Below are positions 8,775-17,985 of a stretch of 56,646 nucleotides of DNA, in pieces; positions within the stretch are counted from its first letter, which is position 1; every line of letters begins with the position of its first letter. A program made the position numbers and the translations under genes. The DNA comes from Propionibacteriaceae bacterium. Lineage in GTDB: Bacteria; Actinomycetota; Actinomycetes; Propionibacteriales; Propionibacteriaceae. The notes beneath the pieces were generated by a model. It did no database searches, was not told where the DNA came from, and worked only from the letters and a program-made list of their open reading frames with translations. The stretch is taken from the NCBI GenBank assembly GCA_030532825.1, contig JAUNKK010000011.1:1-56646 (forward strand). Direction: 5' to 3'.

Positions 8775-9707
8775 CTATCGCCCGTGCCGATCAATGAACT
8801 CCGATACGAGGGCATCAATCTCCTGGCTATGCCCAGCCACGAGGTGCCCGCCGGTGTCGTAGATCGCCGTCGTCAGGTTCGGGTAGCGGCGCAGAGAATC
8901 CAGCACCTGCCCTCTGGGGGGAGCGAAGACCACCAGTTTGTCGTCTCTGGCGTGCACCAGCAACACGGGGGCAGTGACTTCCTCAATGGGGTAGTCGTCA
9001 AAGTGCACGGCCATGTCCCGGTTGGTCAGCCGAGCGTCCAGGTCTGCTCCAACGCGACGCTCAGCCAGGGGCATCATCGTATGGACGACGCGGGAGGGCA
9101 TGCTCATGACTAGCGGGAACACCGAGGACAGGAGCCACATCATTCCGTCCCGGCTCATCCACGCAGGCGGCCCCAGGCGCCTCGGGGGCGTGTGAGGCTT
9201 ACGCGCCCACGGTGCAGCTGAACTGAGCAGGATGAGGCCCTTAACCCTGTCTGGGTAGTCCAGGGCGAAACGGATCGCGGGTGTCCCACCCGCCGAGGCG
9301 CCGAGGACGAAGGTCCGCGCGATGCCGAGATGGTCAAGCAATTCGGCGAAAACGGCGGCCTGCTCGCGAGGAGATCCGTCGCCACGCACATCGCTGCCCG
9401 GGTAGCCGAAGCGGGAGGGTGCGATGATCCGGCAATGTGCACCGAGGGTACGGACATTCTCCAGCGCCTGGTCATATCCGCCATACAGGCCGTGGCTGGA
9501 CAGCAGCGGCTCGCCCTCCCCAGCATCAACGTAGGCCACGGCCCCATGGCGCAGTTCGACCCGGCGAGCATCATAAGCAGCCAGCCGGGCACGGGACCGA
9601 CGCACATGCCGTCGAAGGCGAAGCACGCCGCCGCAAACCGCCAACCCCGCCCCCAGTGCGGCGGTCGCCACCCGGATGGTGCGCGGTGCCGGCTCAGTGC
9701 CTGTCAT
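8775..9707 (-). CDS. Alpha/beta hydrolase
   Basis: A 310-residue serine hydrolase. The oxyanion region is LLSSHGLYGGYD, the nucleophile elbow is GASAGG, the acid is probably in HARDDKLV, and the catalytic His is in GGHLVAGHS. A hydrophobic helix at about residues 8-30 suggests membrane association or a signal anchor. The substrate cannot be told from sequence. The gene converges on the ATPase gene. A possible 36-codon ORF overlaps its start by 14 nt upstream. Confidence 0.85.
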   Translation of the reverse strand: MTGTEPAPRTIRVATAALGAGLAVCGGVLRLRRHVRRSRARLAAYDARRVELRHGAVAYVDAGEGEPLLSSHGLYGGYDQALENVRTLGAHCRIIAPSRFGYPGSDVRGDGSPREQAAVFAELLDHLGIARTFVLGASAGGTPAIRFALDYPDRVKGLILLSSAAPWARKPHTPPRRLGPPAWMSRDGMMWLLSSVFPLVMSMPSRVVHTMMPLAERRVGADLDARLTNRDMAVHFDDYPIEEVTAPVLLVHARDDKLVVFAPPRGQVLDSLRRYPNLTTAIYDTGGHLVAGHSQEIDALVSEFIDRHGR

Positions 9708-9804
9708 GCGGCGACGGTAGCAGGTAGCCGGGGCCGGGATGCCAGACCTTCAGCCGCCACTTCAGCAACAGCGAGAGCAGCCGCTTGTCCATCGCAACCA
9801 CCAT
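9694..9804 (-). CDS. Possible 36-residue ORF
   Basis: A short frame (MVVAMDKRLLSLLLKWRLKV, then a proline-rich tail) lies between the methyltransferase and hydrolase genes on their strand and overlaps the hydrolase start by 14 nt. The amphipathic basic N-terminus looks plausible for a small peptide, but nothing beyond position supports it. Confidence 0.2.
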   Translation of the reverse strand: MVVAMDKRLLSLLLKWRLKVWHPGPGYLLPSPHDRH

Positions 9805-9810
9805 GGCTGA

Positions 9811-10584
9811 CTAGTGTTGCGCGTCCTTCGTGGCGTAGAGGCGGAAGCGGCGCTGAGTCACCTGGATCGGGCGCCGCGCCTCCAACTCCAGCAGCCGCGG
9901 CGCGTGTGCCTCGACGGTGAAGTTTGGGGCATCCCAGGGCACGAGTGCGAGGTAGCTCACGAGGGCCTTGGCGTCGGCATACTCCATGGTCCCACGCCAG
10001 TCGTCGGTCACGTCGACGCTAAGCCCCGCAGCCTCCAGAGCATGGGCGTAGTCGCGGGACGTGACGTTCGGGTACAGAAATGGCTCGTCGAACCAGGCGT
10101 GGATCTCCTCAGCGTCGCGGCCGTCGACCTGTTGCGTCAGAAGCCGCCCGCCTGGCGCGAGCACCCGGGCGACCTCGGCCGCATTGATCGCCTCGTGGCG
10201 TGCCATCACCAAGTCAATGGACTCGTCCGGCAATGGCAGGCGCTGCCCGCCATCCGGGTCGTAGTTCTTCACCTCGATGCCGTACGGAGCCAGGGCGGTC
10301 CGCGCCACCTCAACGTTGGGTGCCCAGCCTTCGGTGGCGGTGATGATCTTGTCTGGGGCATCGGTGTCCCCGAGCAGCTTCAGCAGGCGCTCGCCGCCCC
10401 CGGTACCCAGGTCGAGGATCCGTTGCGCGCCCGCCAGAGCGGCGCGGCAGTCGGCCTCAAAGTCCCACCACGGCTCGTCCGCCGCCATGCGGTCCGAGAG
10501 CTTTGAGAAGTCCCAGCCGACCATCCTCGTCTGCTCGTGTACCTCGCGCAGCCTGGCGACGAATGCTTCCACTTTGTTGGCCAT
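9811..10584 (-). CDS. SAM-dependent class I methyltransferase
   Basis: A 257-residue methyltransferase. Motif I is ILDLGTGGGERLLKLL (about residues 56-71), followed by an acidic strand, DPDGGQRLPLPDESIDLVMA as the post-I/motif II region, and ARVLAPGGRLLTQQ. These are hallmarks of the Rossmann-fold methyltransferases acting on small molecules or RNA. The substrate is unknown. It begins 8 nt after the nhaA-type stop, so it is likely co-transcribed with that gene. Confidence 0.85.
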   Translation of the reverse strand: MANKVEAFVARLREVHEQTRMVGWDFSKLSDRMAADEPWWDFEADCRAALAGAQRILDLGTGGGERLLKLLGDTDAPDKIITATEGWAPNVEVARTALAPYGIEVKNYDPDGGQRLPLPDESIDLVMARHEAINAAEVARVLAPGGRLLTQQVDGRDAEEIHAWFDEPFLYPNVTSRDYAHALEAAGLSVDVTDDWRGTMEYADAKALVSYLALVPWDAPNFTVEAHAPRLLELEARRPIQVTQRRFRLYATKDAQH

Positions 10585-10592
10585 ACCAAAGG

Positions 10593-12440
10593 CTAACGTC
10601 TGGAGGCTCCCGACTCGTCTTGCTCAGTGGCCTCGCGGATGCTCTCGACGATCCGCCACCGGTTGACGAACCCGTGCAGCCGCTGGCCGTTGATGTAGAC
10701 CACGACACCGTCCCGGGTCTCCAATTCGGCCACGTCCAGCGAGTCGTCCTCAATCCGGGCGGTGTCCACTCCGCTGGCCATGCGTCGACTGAGCGCGTCC
10801 ACATCGAGCCCGATGCCGCGTGCCACTTCGCGGACGCTCGCTTCGTCGATCTCACCCTGGTACTCGACAAGCGCCGTGTGCATCTCAAGCATTCTGCCCT
10901 GCTGGTCGGCCGCCTCCAGGGCCAAGGCAGCGGTCATGGCCTCCGGCGTGAACGCACGATGCCGGAACACAAGCCTGAGCTTTCCCTCCTCGACTTGTTC
11001 CCTCACGTCCCAGAAAGCCTCGGTCAGGCGCCAACGTCCCTCATCACTGACATCGGCGTAGTTGACCAGGGTGACCGGCGCATCGGGAGAGCCCCAGAAG
11101 TGGTCGCGCTGATCGTCGACGGGGATGGGCAGGGTCTCGCCCGCGGGCGGCGGCAGCGGAGCCAGGCGATCACCAAGGCGGAACAGCACTGTGGCAAGCA
11201 CCAGCGCGAGCAACGACGCGGCCAGCACACCAACGCGGGCTTGGTCGCACAGCACCTCATCATCCAGCGCCAGATTGGCCACCAGCAGGGAAATGGTGAA
11301 TCCCATCCCAGCCAGCGCGCCGACACCGGCGATGCGCGGAAGGTCTAGGCCGGGCAGCCGGGCAGAGGGCACGAACCGCAGCACGAGGCCAGCCCCCAAA
11401 GTTACGCCCAGCATCTTGCCCAGGACCAAACCGGCGATGATGCCCCACGTGATAGGCGATAGCGCCGCCAGCCCCAACGACTCACCCGAGAGCGCAACCC
11501 CCGCGTTGGCCAGCGCGAAGAGCGGCACCACGATGAAGTTCACGTAGGGCGGAAGCACGAAAGCAAGGCGCTGATTCAGCGGCATGGAATAGGCCATGGC
11601 ATCGCGCACCAACCGAGCAGTTGCCGGGGTTGGGGCCTGCCTGAACAGCCGATACAACGCGTTGCTGGCCTCCAAGTCGCCGCTGCGGAGGTTGTAGACC
11701 GGCATGATGAGCGCGATCAGCACCCCGGCGATGGTGGCGTGCACGCCCGAGAGATAGACCGCATACCAGATCCCAATGGCCAAGATCAGGTAGGGAACGG
11801 AGCGCCAGACGCCTCGACGGGCCAAGAGCCACACGCCGAGCAGGCCGAGGCCAGCCACCGCGAGCGCAACGAGGTTAAGATGATCAGTGTAGAAGACGGC
11901 GATCACCAGGAGGGCGCCGATGTCATCAATCACGGCGAACGCCAAAAGGAAAAGCTTCAGCCGTGGCGCATTGCGGGGGCCGATAAGCGCCAGCATGCCT
12001 AGGGCGAATGCGGTGTCGGTCGAGATCACGGTACCCCAGGCGGCCGCCCCATCGCTGTTGCCCGCGATGAGCAGATAGATGACGGTGGGGATGATCAGCG
12101 CAGTGACCGCGGCGGCGGCGGGCAGTAGCGCCCGCCCCGGAATTCGCAGTTCGCCCAACGTCAGTTCTCGCCGCACGTCCAGCCCGACGAGAAAAAAGAA
12201 GGCCGCCATGAGCCCTTCGTCGACCCAGCCGTGCAGTGTCAACTCAAGCGACCAAGAGCCGATGCGCAACACCGCTGGCGTGTGCCAGAAGTCGTGGTAC
12301 GAGTGGCCGATGTTGGCCCAGACGAGCGCAATGACGGTGGCCAGCCCCAACGCCAGCGCGGCGTAGGTCTCGTTATTCAGTGCGCGGTACTGCCTGCGCC
12401 GCTTGCGCAAGTAGGTGTCCACGTAGTCGAGGTTGCTCAT
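10593..12440 (-). CDS. nhaA: NhaA-type Na+/H+ antiporter fused to a thioredoxin-fold domain
   Basis: About 615 residues: an NhaA antiporter (residues 1 to about 420, multiple helices, with the key region AVIDDIGALLVIAVFYTD holding the paired aspartates) followed by a DsbA/thioredoxin-like domain (from DHFWGSPDAPVTLVNYADVS). It exports Na+ in exchange for protons at the cytoplasmic membrane. The fusion architecture is known in actinobacteria. The thioredoxin-like part has no CxxC: where the active site should follow the first strand there is YADVSDEGRW, so redox activity is unlikely. ATG 12440 is preferred because AGGAG lies just upstream. Confidence 0.93.
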   Translation of the reverse strand: MSNLDYVDTYLRKRRRQYRALNNETYAALALGLATVIALVWANIGHSYHDFWHTPAVLRIGSWSLELTLHGWVDEGLMAAFFFLVGLDVRRELTLGELRIPGRALLPAAAAVTALIIPTVIYLLIAGNSDGAAAWGTVISTDTAFALGMLALIGPRNAPRLKLFLLAFAVIDDIGALLVIAVFYTDHLNLVALAVAGLGLLGVWLLARRGVWRSVPYLILAIGIWYAVYLSGVHATIAGVLIALIMPVYNLRSGDLEASNALYRLFRQAPTPATARLVRDAMAYSMPLNQRLAFVLPPYVNFIVVPLFALANAGVALSGESLGLAALSPITWGIIAGLVLGKMLGVTLGAGLVLRFVPSARLPGLDLPRIAGVGALAGMGFTISLLVANLALDDEVLCDQARVGVLAASLLALVLATVLFRLGDRLAPLPPPAGETLPIPVDDQRDHFWGSPDAPVTLVNYADVSDEGRWRLTEAFWDVREQVEEGKLRLVFRHRAFTPEAMTAALALEAADQQGRMLEMHTALVEYQGEIDEASVREVARGIGLDVDALSRRMASGVDTARIEDDSLDVAELETRDGVVVYINGQRLHGFVNRWRIVESIREATEQDESGASRR

Positions 12441-12553
12441 CATGCTCCTAGCATCCAGAACGGAGGCGTCCGCCAACCACAGTTGCGCCGCGGCGACCGC
12501 AAGCTTAACTACGCGGTCAAGACTTCAAGTCAGGCCACACCGTCGGACTAGCG

Positions 12554-13849
12554 CTACGACGCCGAAGCAACCGCCTCAGCAGCCCACTGGCCGGTGAAGG
12601 CGGCCGAATCCGTCCAGGGCCAGGCGAGCGAGTCCCCGGCGAGCACCACTCGCCTATCCCCCACTGTCCGCCGGTAGGCCGCGATGTGGGCGAGGCGGCC
12701 CAGCGGGCTGGTAGGCATCGCGTGCGGGATGCGCTGCACCACGCACTCCCCGGGATCAAGCAGCACGTCGCGCACCTCTGGCGCCCAGGCCAGCACCTGG
12801 TCGCTGGCGGCTTGGACGATCTCGGCGTCGGAGGCGGCAGCGAGTGCCTGGGCAGCGTCGGAGGTGAACATGCATGTGACGACGTCACGGCCTGGGGCGG
12901 CATGCCCAGCGCGGGAGGCGACCGCCAACGCGGCCAGATCGCATTCGTCCGGGGCCAGTAGCACCCCATAGGCCCCGCCCAGTTCATCCGCCCGCAGCAC
13001 CCTGCCGATGCCCAGCGCGACGAGCAGCCCGGTGCTGTAGGGCACCTCAGTCACGGCGTGCTCTAGGGGATCGAGATCCCAAAGCCCAGCCACGGCGGGC
13101 CCCGGGGTCGCCACAATGACCTTGCGCGCCCGGTACACTCCCGACGTCGTATGCAGGGTGACGCCCGTCACCCGCCGCTCAACCCGCAGGACTTGTTCTT
13201 GCACCCGCACGTCGAGGCGCGTGGCGAGCGCATCGGTCAGCTTGCTCAGGCCACCGGGGATGGTGAGCGTCTTTTGCCGGAGGCCGTGCGCCGCCATGGC
13301 CGCCACTGCCGCCGCCGAGGTGGCGGCCACGTCCTGGAAGTAGAAGCCGTGGTAGGCGGGGCGCCATGCACGATCCACGAAGTTGCCCAATCGCAACTCT
13401 TGGCCCCAGTCCCTAGTAGGGGTGTGGTCGAGGTCGTCCCAGTCGAGCGGGTCGACGGTGCCGCGTCGGCGATAGCGGGCACCGAATCTCGTCAACCCAG
13501 GCAGAGATGCCACCACCGAGCGCCATGTGAGCAGACCTGAGTGGACGGCGCTGATAGGCCGGTTGGCGGTGAACGGGTAGAGGTGGCCGGCTATCGCGAC
13601 AGCGCTCAGGTCACTCACCGACCGGACTTCGAGCCCGAGTTCCGCCGCCAGCTGCGGCACGATGCGGTAGGCGTCAGTGATGAAGTTTGCCCCGACTTCC
13701 ACCGTGCAGCCGTTCACTTCAAGGGAGTGGATCCGTCCGCCGGGGCGCGGCGCCGCCTCTAACACGGTGGTTTCGATGCCTTGGCCGTTCAGCTGCCAGG
13801 CTGCGGCAAGCCCGCTGATACCAGCACCAACAACGACGACCTCAGGCAT
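12554..13849 (-). CDS. FAD-dependent amine oxidase / protoporphyrinogen oxidase-like protein
   Basis: A 431-residue flavoprotein. It opens with the dinucleotide-binding motif VVVGAGISGLAAAWQLNG and an acidic residue closing the fold (VLEAAPRPGGRI). The C-terminal FAD contact VVLAGDSLAWPWTDSAAFTG is typical of the amine oxidase/HemY/phytoene desaturase superfamily. No haem genes lie nearby, so a HemY role is not supported. The protein is probably cytosolic. The 255-bp region up to the next gene shows only a weak 69-codon frame that I do not accept. Confidence 0.85.
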   Translation of the reverse strand: MPEVVVVGAGISGLAAAWQLNGQGIETTVLEAAPRPGGRIHSLEVNGCTVEVGANFITDAYRIVPQLAAELGLEVRSVSDLSAVAIAGHLYPFTANRPISAVHSGLLTWRSVVASLPGLTRFGARYRRRGTVDPLDWDDLDHTPTRDWGQELRLGNFVDRAWRPAYHGFYFQDVAATSAAAVAAMAAHGLRQKTLTIPGGLSKLTDALATRLDVRVQEQVLRVERRVTGVTLHTTSGVYRARKVIVATPGPAVAGLWDLDPLEHAVTEVPYSTGLLVALGIGRVLRADELGGAYGVLLAPDECDLAALAVASRAGHAAPGRDVVTCMFTSDAAQALAAASDAEIVQAASDQVLAWAPEVRDVLLDPGECVVQRIPHAMPTSPLGRLAHIAAYRRTVGDRRVVLAGDSLAWPWTDSAAFTGQWAAEAVASAS

Positions 13850-14104
13850 AGCCTGAGCCTAGTGGCGTGCGTGCCACTAACCACTTCCTACCCACTACGC
13901 CTTTCGCTGGTGGTATCTTCACCACGTTCATGCTGGCCCAGCTCGACCGCGACCTACTCACAGAAAACAGCTGGAAACAACTGCGAACCCCGCAACCCAA
14001 CGAGAAGTCGGCGGCCTGCTCGCTCTGGCCTAGGCCACCATCCCCGGCCACGCTCAATCCCGACATCTCCAACTAGTGTTCGTTGGGTAGGTAAGGATGG
14101 GCCC

Positions 14105-15311
14105 ATGGTGAAGCTCCTGCGCCCGGTGTTTGGGCAGATTCGGCTGCTGGATGTACTGCTGGCCGCGGCATGCTTCCTGCTCGGCTGCCTCATGCTCGTC
14201 GGCGGCCCCGCGCTAGAACTGTTGCCGGGCCTGACGGCATCCGAAAGAGCGATTCTGACGGCACGGTTGCCCTGGATGGCGGCGCTTATGGCGGTGCAGG
14301 GATTGCTGCTGGTGTGTTGGCATGCCCGCCCTTGATACACCTTCACCGGGTATGCCGTCACGCAGGTGGCGCTCGCCGCGCTCGCCCCCTTCAGCAGCCG
14401 CGGGCCGGCCCCATTCCTGGTGTTCTACCGGCTGGGCGCCGGGATGCGCCCGCGGCGGGCGCTACTCATCGCCTTTGGCCTGGCCACAGTCGAGACCCTC
14501 ATCGCACTTGCGTCGACCCTCGTTCTTGGCATAGAACCCCTGGTTGGCCGCCGTATGGGGACCAGTCAGCCTGGCCATCTACGGCATCGGGATCTTCGCC
14601 GGGGTGATGGTGAGCATCTCGCGTCAGAACCGGGCGCTGCTGCTGGATCGGGAGGTCCGCGAGCGGGAACGCCTCGTCGAGCGGGCCATCAACGAGGAGC
14701 GACAGCGACTGGCCGGGGAGTTGCACGACGTGGCGGCGCATCACCTGGCGGGGATCGTGGTGCAGGCGGCAGCGGTGGGTCGCCTGATCAACCGTTCCCC
14801 CGCCGACGCGAAGGAGGCCGCCGAGCAGCTGCGCACCCAAAGCAAGGAGACGCTCAGCGGGCTGCGTTCCGTCGTCGGACTGCTGCGCAGCAGCAGCGCA
14901 CCGGACCCGCCGCACGGCCTGCAAGACCTGCCTGCGCTGGTGCGCACCACCCAGGACCTGGGCGTGCCAACCAGTCTCGACGCCCCGCCTGAACTGCCCG
15001 AGTTGCCGCCCGTGTTAAGCGCCGCGGTGTATCGGGTGACGCTGCAGGCCATCAGCAACGCCCTCCCGCACGCCCCCGGTGCCGCGCTGGTGGTGCAGGT
15101 GAGCGAGGATGCGCGGCGGCTCGTCGTGAGCGTCACCAACGGCCCAGCCACCAGCCGTCCCCTCGGGCTGGGCTCGGGCGGCTCTGGCTTGAAGGTGATG
15201 CGGGAACGGGCTGTTGCGATCGGCGCCACCGTCGACTCCGGCCCCACCTCCGACGGCGGCTGGCGGATAACCCTCACACTCCCCCGGCCCACCTCGGCCC
15301 TGCCAGGATGA
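14105..15311 (+). pseudogene. Broken NarL-type sensor histidine kinase (first copy)
   Basis: The reading frame begins at ATG 14105 with membrane helices, meets an in-frame TGA at 14333, resumes in the same frame, and then shifts frame at about 14530-14544. The rest is an apparently sound kinase core from 14544: the dimerisation helix with the phospho-accepting His (GELHDVAAHHLAGIVVQAAA) and an ATPase domain ending GGWRITLTLPRP. The core closely resembles the second broken kinase at 21.9 kb. No response regulator is adjacent. Two independent lesions make a sequencing error less likely, though it is not excluded. A truncated soluble core could still be made from a TTG at 14544. Confidence 0.8.
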
Positions 15312-15312
15312 T

Positions 15313-15459
15313 CTACTGAGCGACGACATAGCGGTGGGCGTACAGGTGTGCCCGCAGCTCCTCCCGGTGCTTGACCCGGCGCTCCAGGTAGCCCGCAGGC
15401 GAGAGGATGCCCTCGTCCTTCAGTACTAGGCCGACGAGCGCGCTGGCCAGCTTAGCCAT
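15313..15459 (-). CDS. Possible 48-residue protein
   Basis: A short frame (MAKLASALVGLVLKDEGILS, then PAGYLERRVKHREELRAHLY) ends 1 nt from the stop of the broken kinase on the opposite strand. The amphipathic, charged C-terminal helix reads like a real protein or the tail of one. No homolog is recognised. It may be a remnant. Confidence 0.3.
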   Translation of the reverse strand: MAKLASALVGLVLKDEGILSPAGYLERRVKHREELRAHLYAHRYVVAQ

Positions 15460-15550
15460 CTAACCCCTCAGTTTCATCGCCGCATAGGCCAAACGGCTAC
15501 CGCTTGGGCAGCGCTAGTGTCCGACGGACACAATCACTGATTGGAAACCA

Positions 15551-16036
15551 ATGACGAACTATCCCCAGCCACCCTACGGACCCCAGCCGCCCGGGCCTGG
15601 ACCGTACGGGCCCCAGCCGCCATACGGGACCCAGCCGTATAACGCCGCCCCGGCGCAGCCGCCGGGGATCATCAGACTTACTGTGCAGGGCAACTCCCTG
15701 AAGGGATGGTTGTCACCCACCATCAGGATCGATGGATACCCGGCCCACAGCGGCTACGGCATCATCGACATCCCCGTCGTCCCCGGCCACCACATCATCT
15801 CCGGGGAGTACCACTGGCTGTGGACCTACGGTCAGGCACAACTCAACATGCAGGTCGGCCCTGGCAAGGTGGTGCCCGTCTTCTACAACGGGCCCTGGAT
15901 CAACTTCAGCAAGGGCTCCATCGGACACGAGCCGCAGCAGGCCCCCGGCACCGGCTGCCTCATCGCCACCCTCGTCGTGATGGGCGTGTTGGTTCTCATC
16001 GCAGTGCTCCTAGCCATCTTCGGCGGCACCACGTAG
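15551..16036 (+). CDS. Proline/tyrosine-rich tail-anchored membrane protein
   Basis: A 161-residue protein. Residues 1-38 are a low-complexity Pro/Gly/Tyr/Gln head (PQPPYGPQPPGPGPYGPQPP), a pattern common in actinobacterial membrane proteins. Residues 42-130 form a compact beta-rich domain (IIRLTVQGNSLKGW, IIDIPVVPGHHIISGEYHWL), and a single C-terminal helix (LIATLVVMGVLVLIAVLLAI) ends the protein, suggesting a tail anchor with the domain in the cytoplasm. The function is unknown. ATG 15551 follows an A-rich short leader. Confidence 0.7.
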   Translation: MTNYPQPPYGPQPPGPGPYGPQPPYGTQPYNAAPAQPPGIIRLTVQGNSLKGWLSPTIRIDGYPAHSGYGIIDIPVVPGHHIISGEYHWLWTYGQAQLNMQVGPGKVVPVFYNGPWINFSKGSIGHEPQQAPGTGCLIATLVVMGVLVLIAVLLAIFGGTT

Positions 16037-16090
16037 CCGCCGCATCCCAGCCACCTTCTGGGACGGTTGCCGACTGGTACCGTTCCCATC

Positions 16091-17575
16091 ATGGCCTGGT
16101 CCCCGATCACAGATCTCTCGCCCAGCGATCTCGAACTGGCGAGCGACGAGTTGCGCCATCTGGGGCAGCTCTGGGTTGAAAGTCGCCAAGAGTTGGAGGG
16201 CTCAGGGGCATTGGCCCAATTCACCGAACAGTTGAGCCGCCGCTGGGCCATTGAGACCGGGCTTATTGAGCGCGTCTATCACCTGGATCGCGGTGTCACT
16301 CAGCTGCTAGTCGAACACGGGATTGATGCCGCACGCATACCTCACAGCAGCGTTAATAGGCAAGATCCGAAACACGTATCCGCGATAATCGAGGACCAAC
16401 TCGACGCCGCCGAGGGGTTGTTCGATTTCGTAGCGAACAAGCGCTCTCTCTCGACCAGCTATATCAAGGAACTGCATCAGGCGCTGACCCGTCACCAGAC
16501 ATCCACCACAGCTATGACCCCAGAAGGCCGGGCCTTCGAAGTCGACTTGCTGCGTGGGCAGTTCAAGAAGTTACCAAACAACCCGCGCCGCCCGGACGGG
16601 ACGATGCACCACTACGCGCCGCCGGAGCAGGTGGATTCGGAGATTGAGCGGCTGATCTCGATGCACCTAACTCACCTGGCGGACGGCGTGGCCCCCGAGA
16701 TCGAAGCGGCTTGGTTGCATCACCGGTTCACCCAGATCCACCCGTTCCAGGACGGAAACGGTCGAATAGCCCGGACGCTAGCGTCCCTCGTCTTTCTACG
16801 GGCGGGCATGTTTCTGCCCGTGGTCCGCGATGACGAAGATCGCAATGATTACTTCCATGCCCTTGAACAGGCAGATGGCGGGGACCTAGCCCCCTTAGTC
16901 AAACTGTTCGTGAGGCTTCAAAAGAGCGCGCTCCGCGAGGCATTGAGTGTGTCCAACCAGGTCACGGACGACCAGAAGAATATGGACCAAGTGATCGCCG
17001 CACTCTCACGGGATGCACGCCGATCGAGCGAAGCCAAAGCGGCCAACCAGGCGGAGCGGGCACGCCAGGTAGCCGGTGTCGCACTAACGCATGCCAGGAC
17101 GCGCCTCGATCAAATCAAAGAAATGATCACGAAGGCGCTTGACCCCGAACGATTCCGGATCATCGTCGACTTCCAGCCGGATGGAAGCGAGAAATCGACC
17201 TGGTACCGGAGCGATACCGTGGCCGCGGCCAAGCAGTTTGGATACTTTGCTAATTTCGACGCGTATCGGGGGTGGGTCCGGCTGAAACTCGTTGATCGCG
17301 AGGAGGAGATCCAAGACGAGGTTGTCGTCGCGGTCCATGGCATGGGAACACAATTCCGGGGCGGAATCTCGGCAGTGGCTTTCACCGTCAGACGGGAACC
17401 CACCGCCGACGAGGGCATGCGTGAAGTGAGCCGCGTCACGCTGACCGACGAGCCGTTTTCTGCAACTTACCTAGACTCAGACTCAGCAGCCAATCAACGC
17501 CTCAGCAGCTGGCTAGAACCTGCTCTGCTGGCCGCCATCGATGACTTCCGCCGGGCCGTGGCCAACAAGGCCTGA
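16091..17575 (+). CDS. Fic family protein
   Basis: A 494-residue protein with a Fic domain that probably transfers AMP, or another nucleotide, to target hydroxyl groups. The active-site motif HPFQDGNGRIAR is complete (about residues 217-228), and the preceding helix and flap look normal. An N-terminal helix SRRWAIETGLIERVY resembles the region carrying the inhibitory helix in class II Fic proteins, but the exact (S/T)xxxE(G/N) pattern is not evident. The C-terminal 200 residues are of unknown fold. ATG 16091 is preferred over an upstream TTG. A decayed excisionase-like fragment follows directly. Confidence 0.9.
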   Translation: MAWSPITDLSPSDLELASDELRHLGQLWVESRQELEGSGALAQFTEQLSRRWAIETGLIERVYHLDRGVTQLLVEHGIDAARIPHSSVNRQDPKHVSAIIEDQLDAAEGLFDFVANKRSLSTSYIKELHQALTRHQTSTTAMTPEGRAFEVDLLRGQFKKLPNNPRRPDGTMHHYAPPEQVDSEIERLISMHLTHLADGVAPEIEAAWLHHRFTQIHPFQDGNGRIARTLASLVFLRAGMFLPVVRDDEDRNDYFHALEQADGGDLAPLVKLFVRLQKSALREALSVSNQVTDDQKNMDQVIAALSRDARRSSEAKAANQAERARQVAGVALTHARTRLDQIKEMITKALDPERFRIIVDFQPDGSEKSTWYRSDTVAAAKQFGYFANFDAYRGWVRLKLVDREEEIQDEVVVAVHGMGTQFRGGISAVAFTVRREPTADEGMREVSRVTLTDEPFSATYLDSDSAANQRLSSWLEPALLAAIDDFRRAVANKA

Positions 17576-17581
17576 CCCCCG

Positions 17582-17662
17582 GCCACCACAATCTCCCGGC
17601 GGATCAAAACCGGAGAGCTGAAGGCACGCAAAGTTGGCAGCCGAAGGGATGCATCGGGCTGA
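17582..17662 (+). pseudogene. Excisionase/MerR-like HTH fragment
   Basis: A 26-codon open piece directly after the Fic stop encodes TISRRIKTGELKARKVGSRR, the recognition-helix pattern of excisionase-type DNA-binding domains. It has no start of its own and lacks the rest of the domain. The remaining 17663-17973 region contains only weak frames (one of 100 codons at 17693) that I do not accept, so it looks like decayed accessory DNA. Confidence 0.4.
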
Positions 17663-17985
17663 GGCAGGGGCCAGACTGCCGCTTCAGTCCAGATGGATGA
17701 AGACCGCATACGCTTCAACGCCTGCCTCGCCAATGAAGAGCGCGCCGCGAATCAGGTTTCGAGGTATATTTTGCATCGCCTACTCTCCGACACCGAGAGC
17801 GTGGTTCAGGGCCCCTACCCCAATGCCACCTCCACGAGGCACGGTGGTCACCAAACAGTTCTATCAATCCACGCGCCACAGCATGTTGCGCTACAACTCC
17901 CCGGCCCCGCGCATTGCGCGCGAGGACCACACGTCCGAACTCTTCGAAATATCTCTACGCACTGCCGCAGCGTTAGTCTGCTGAC

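Noticed and set aside
12554..13849. Calling the flavoprotein HemY (protoporphyrinogen oxidase)
   Set aside because: The motifs are shared by the whole amine oxidase superfamily, and no haem genes are nearby.
13867..14076. 69-codon frame between the flavoprotein and the first broken kinase
   Set aside because: It has no ribosome-binding site, no recognisable domain and a proline-rich end, so it is more likely a chance frame.
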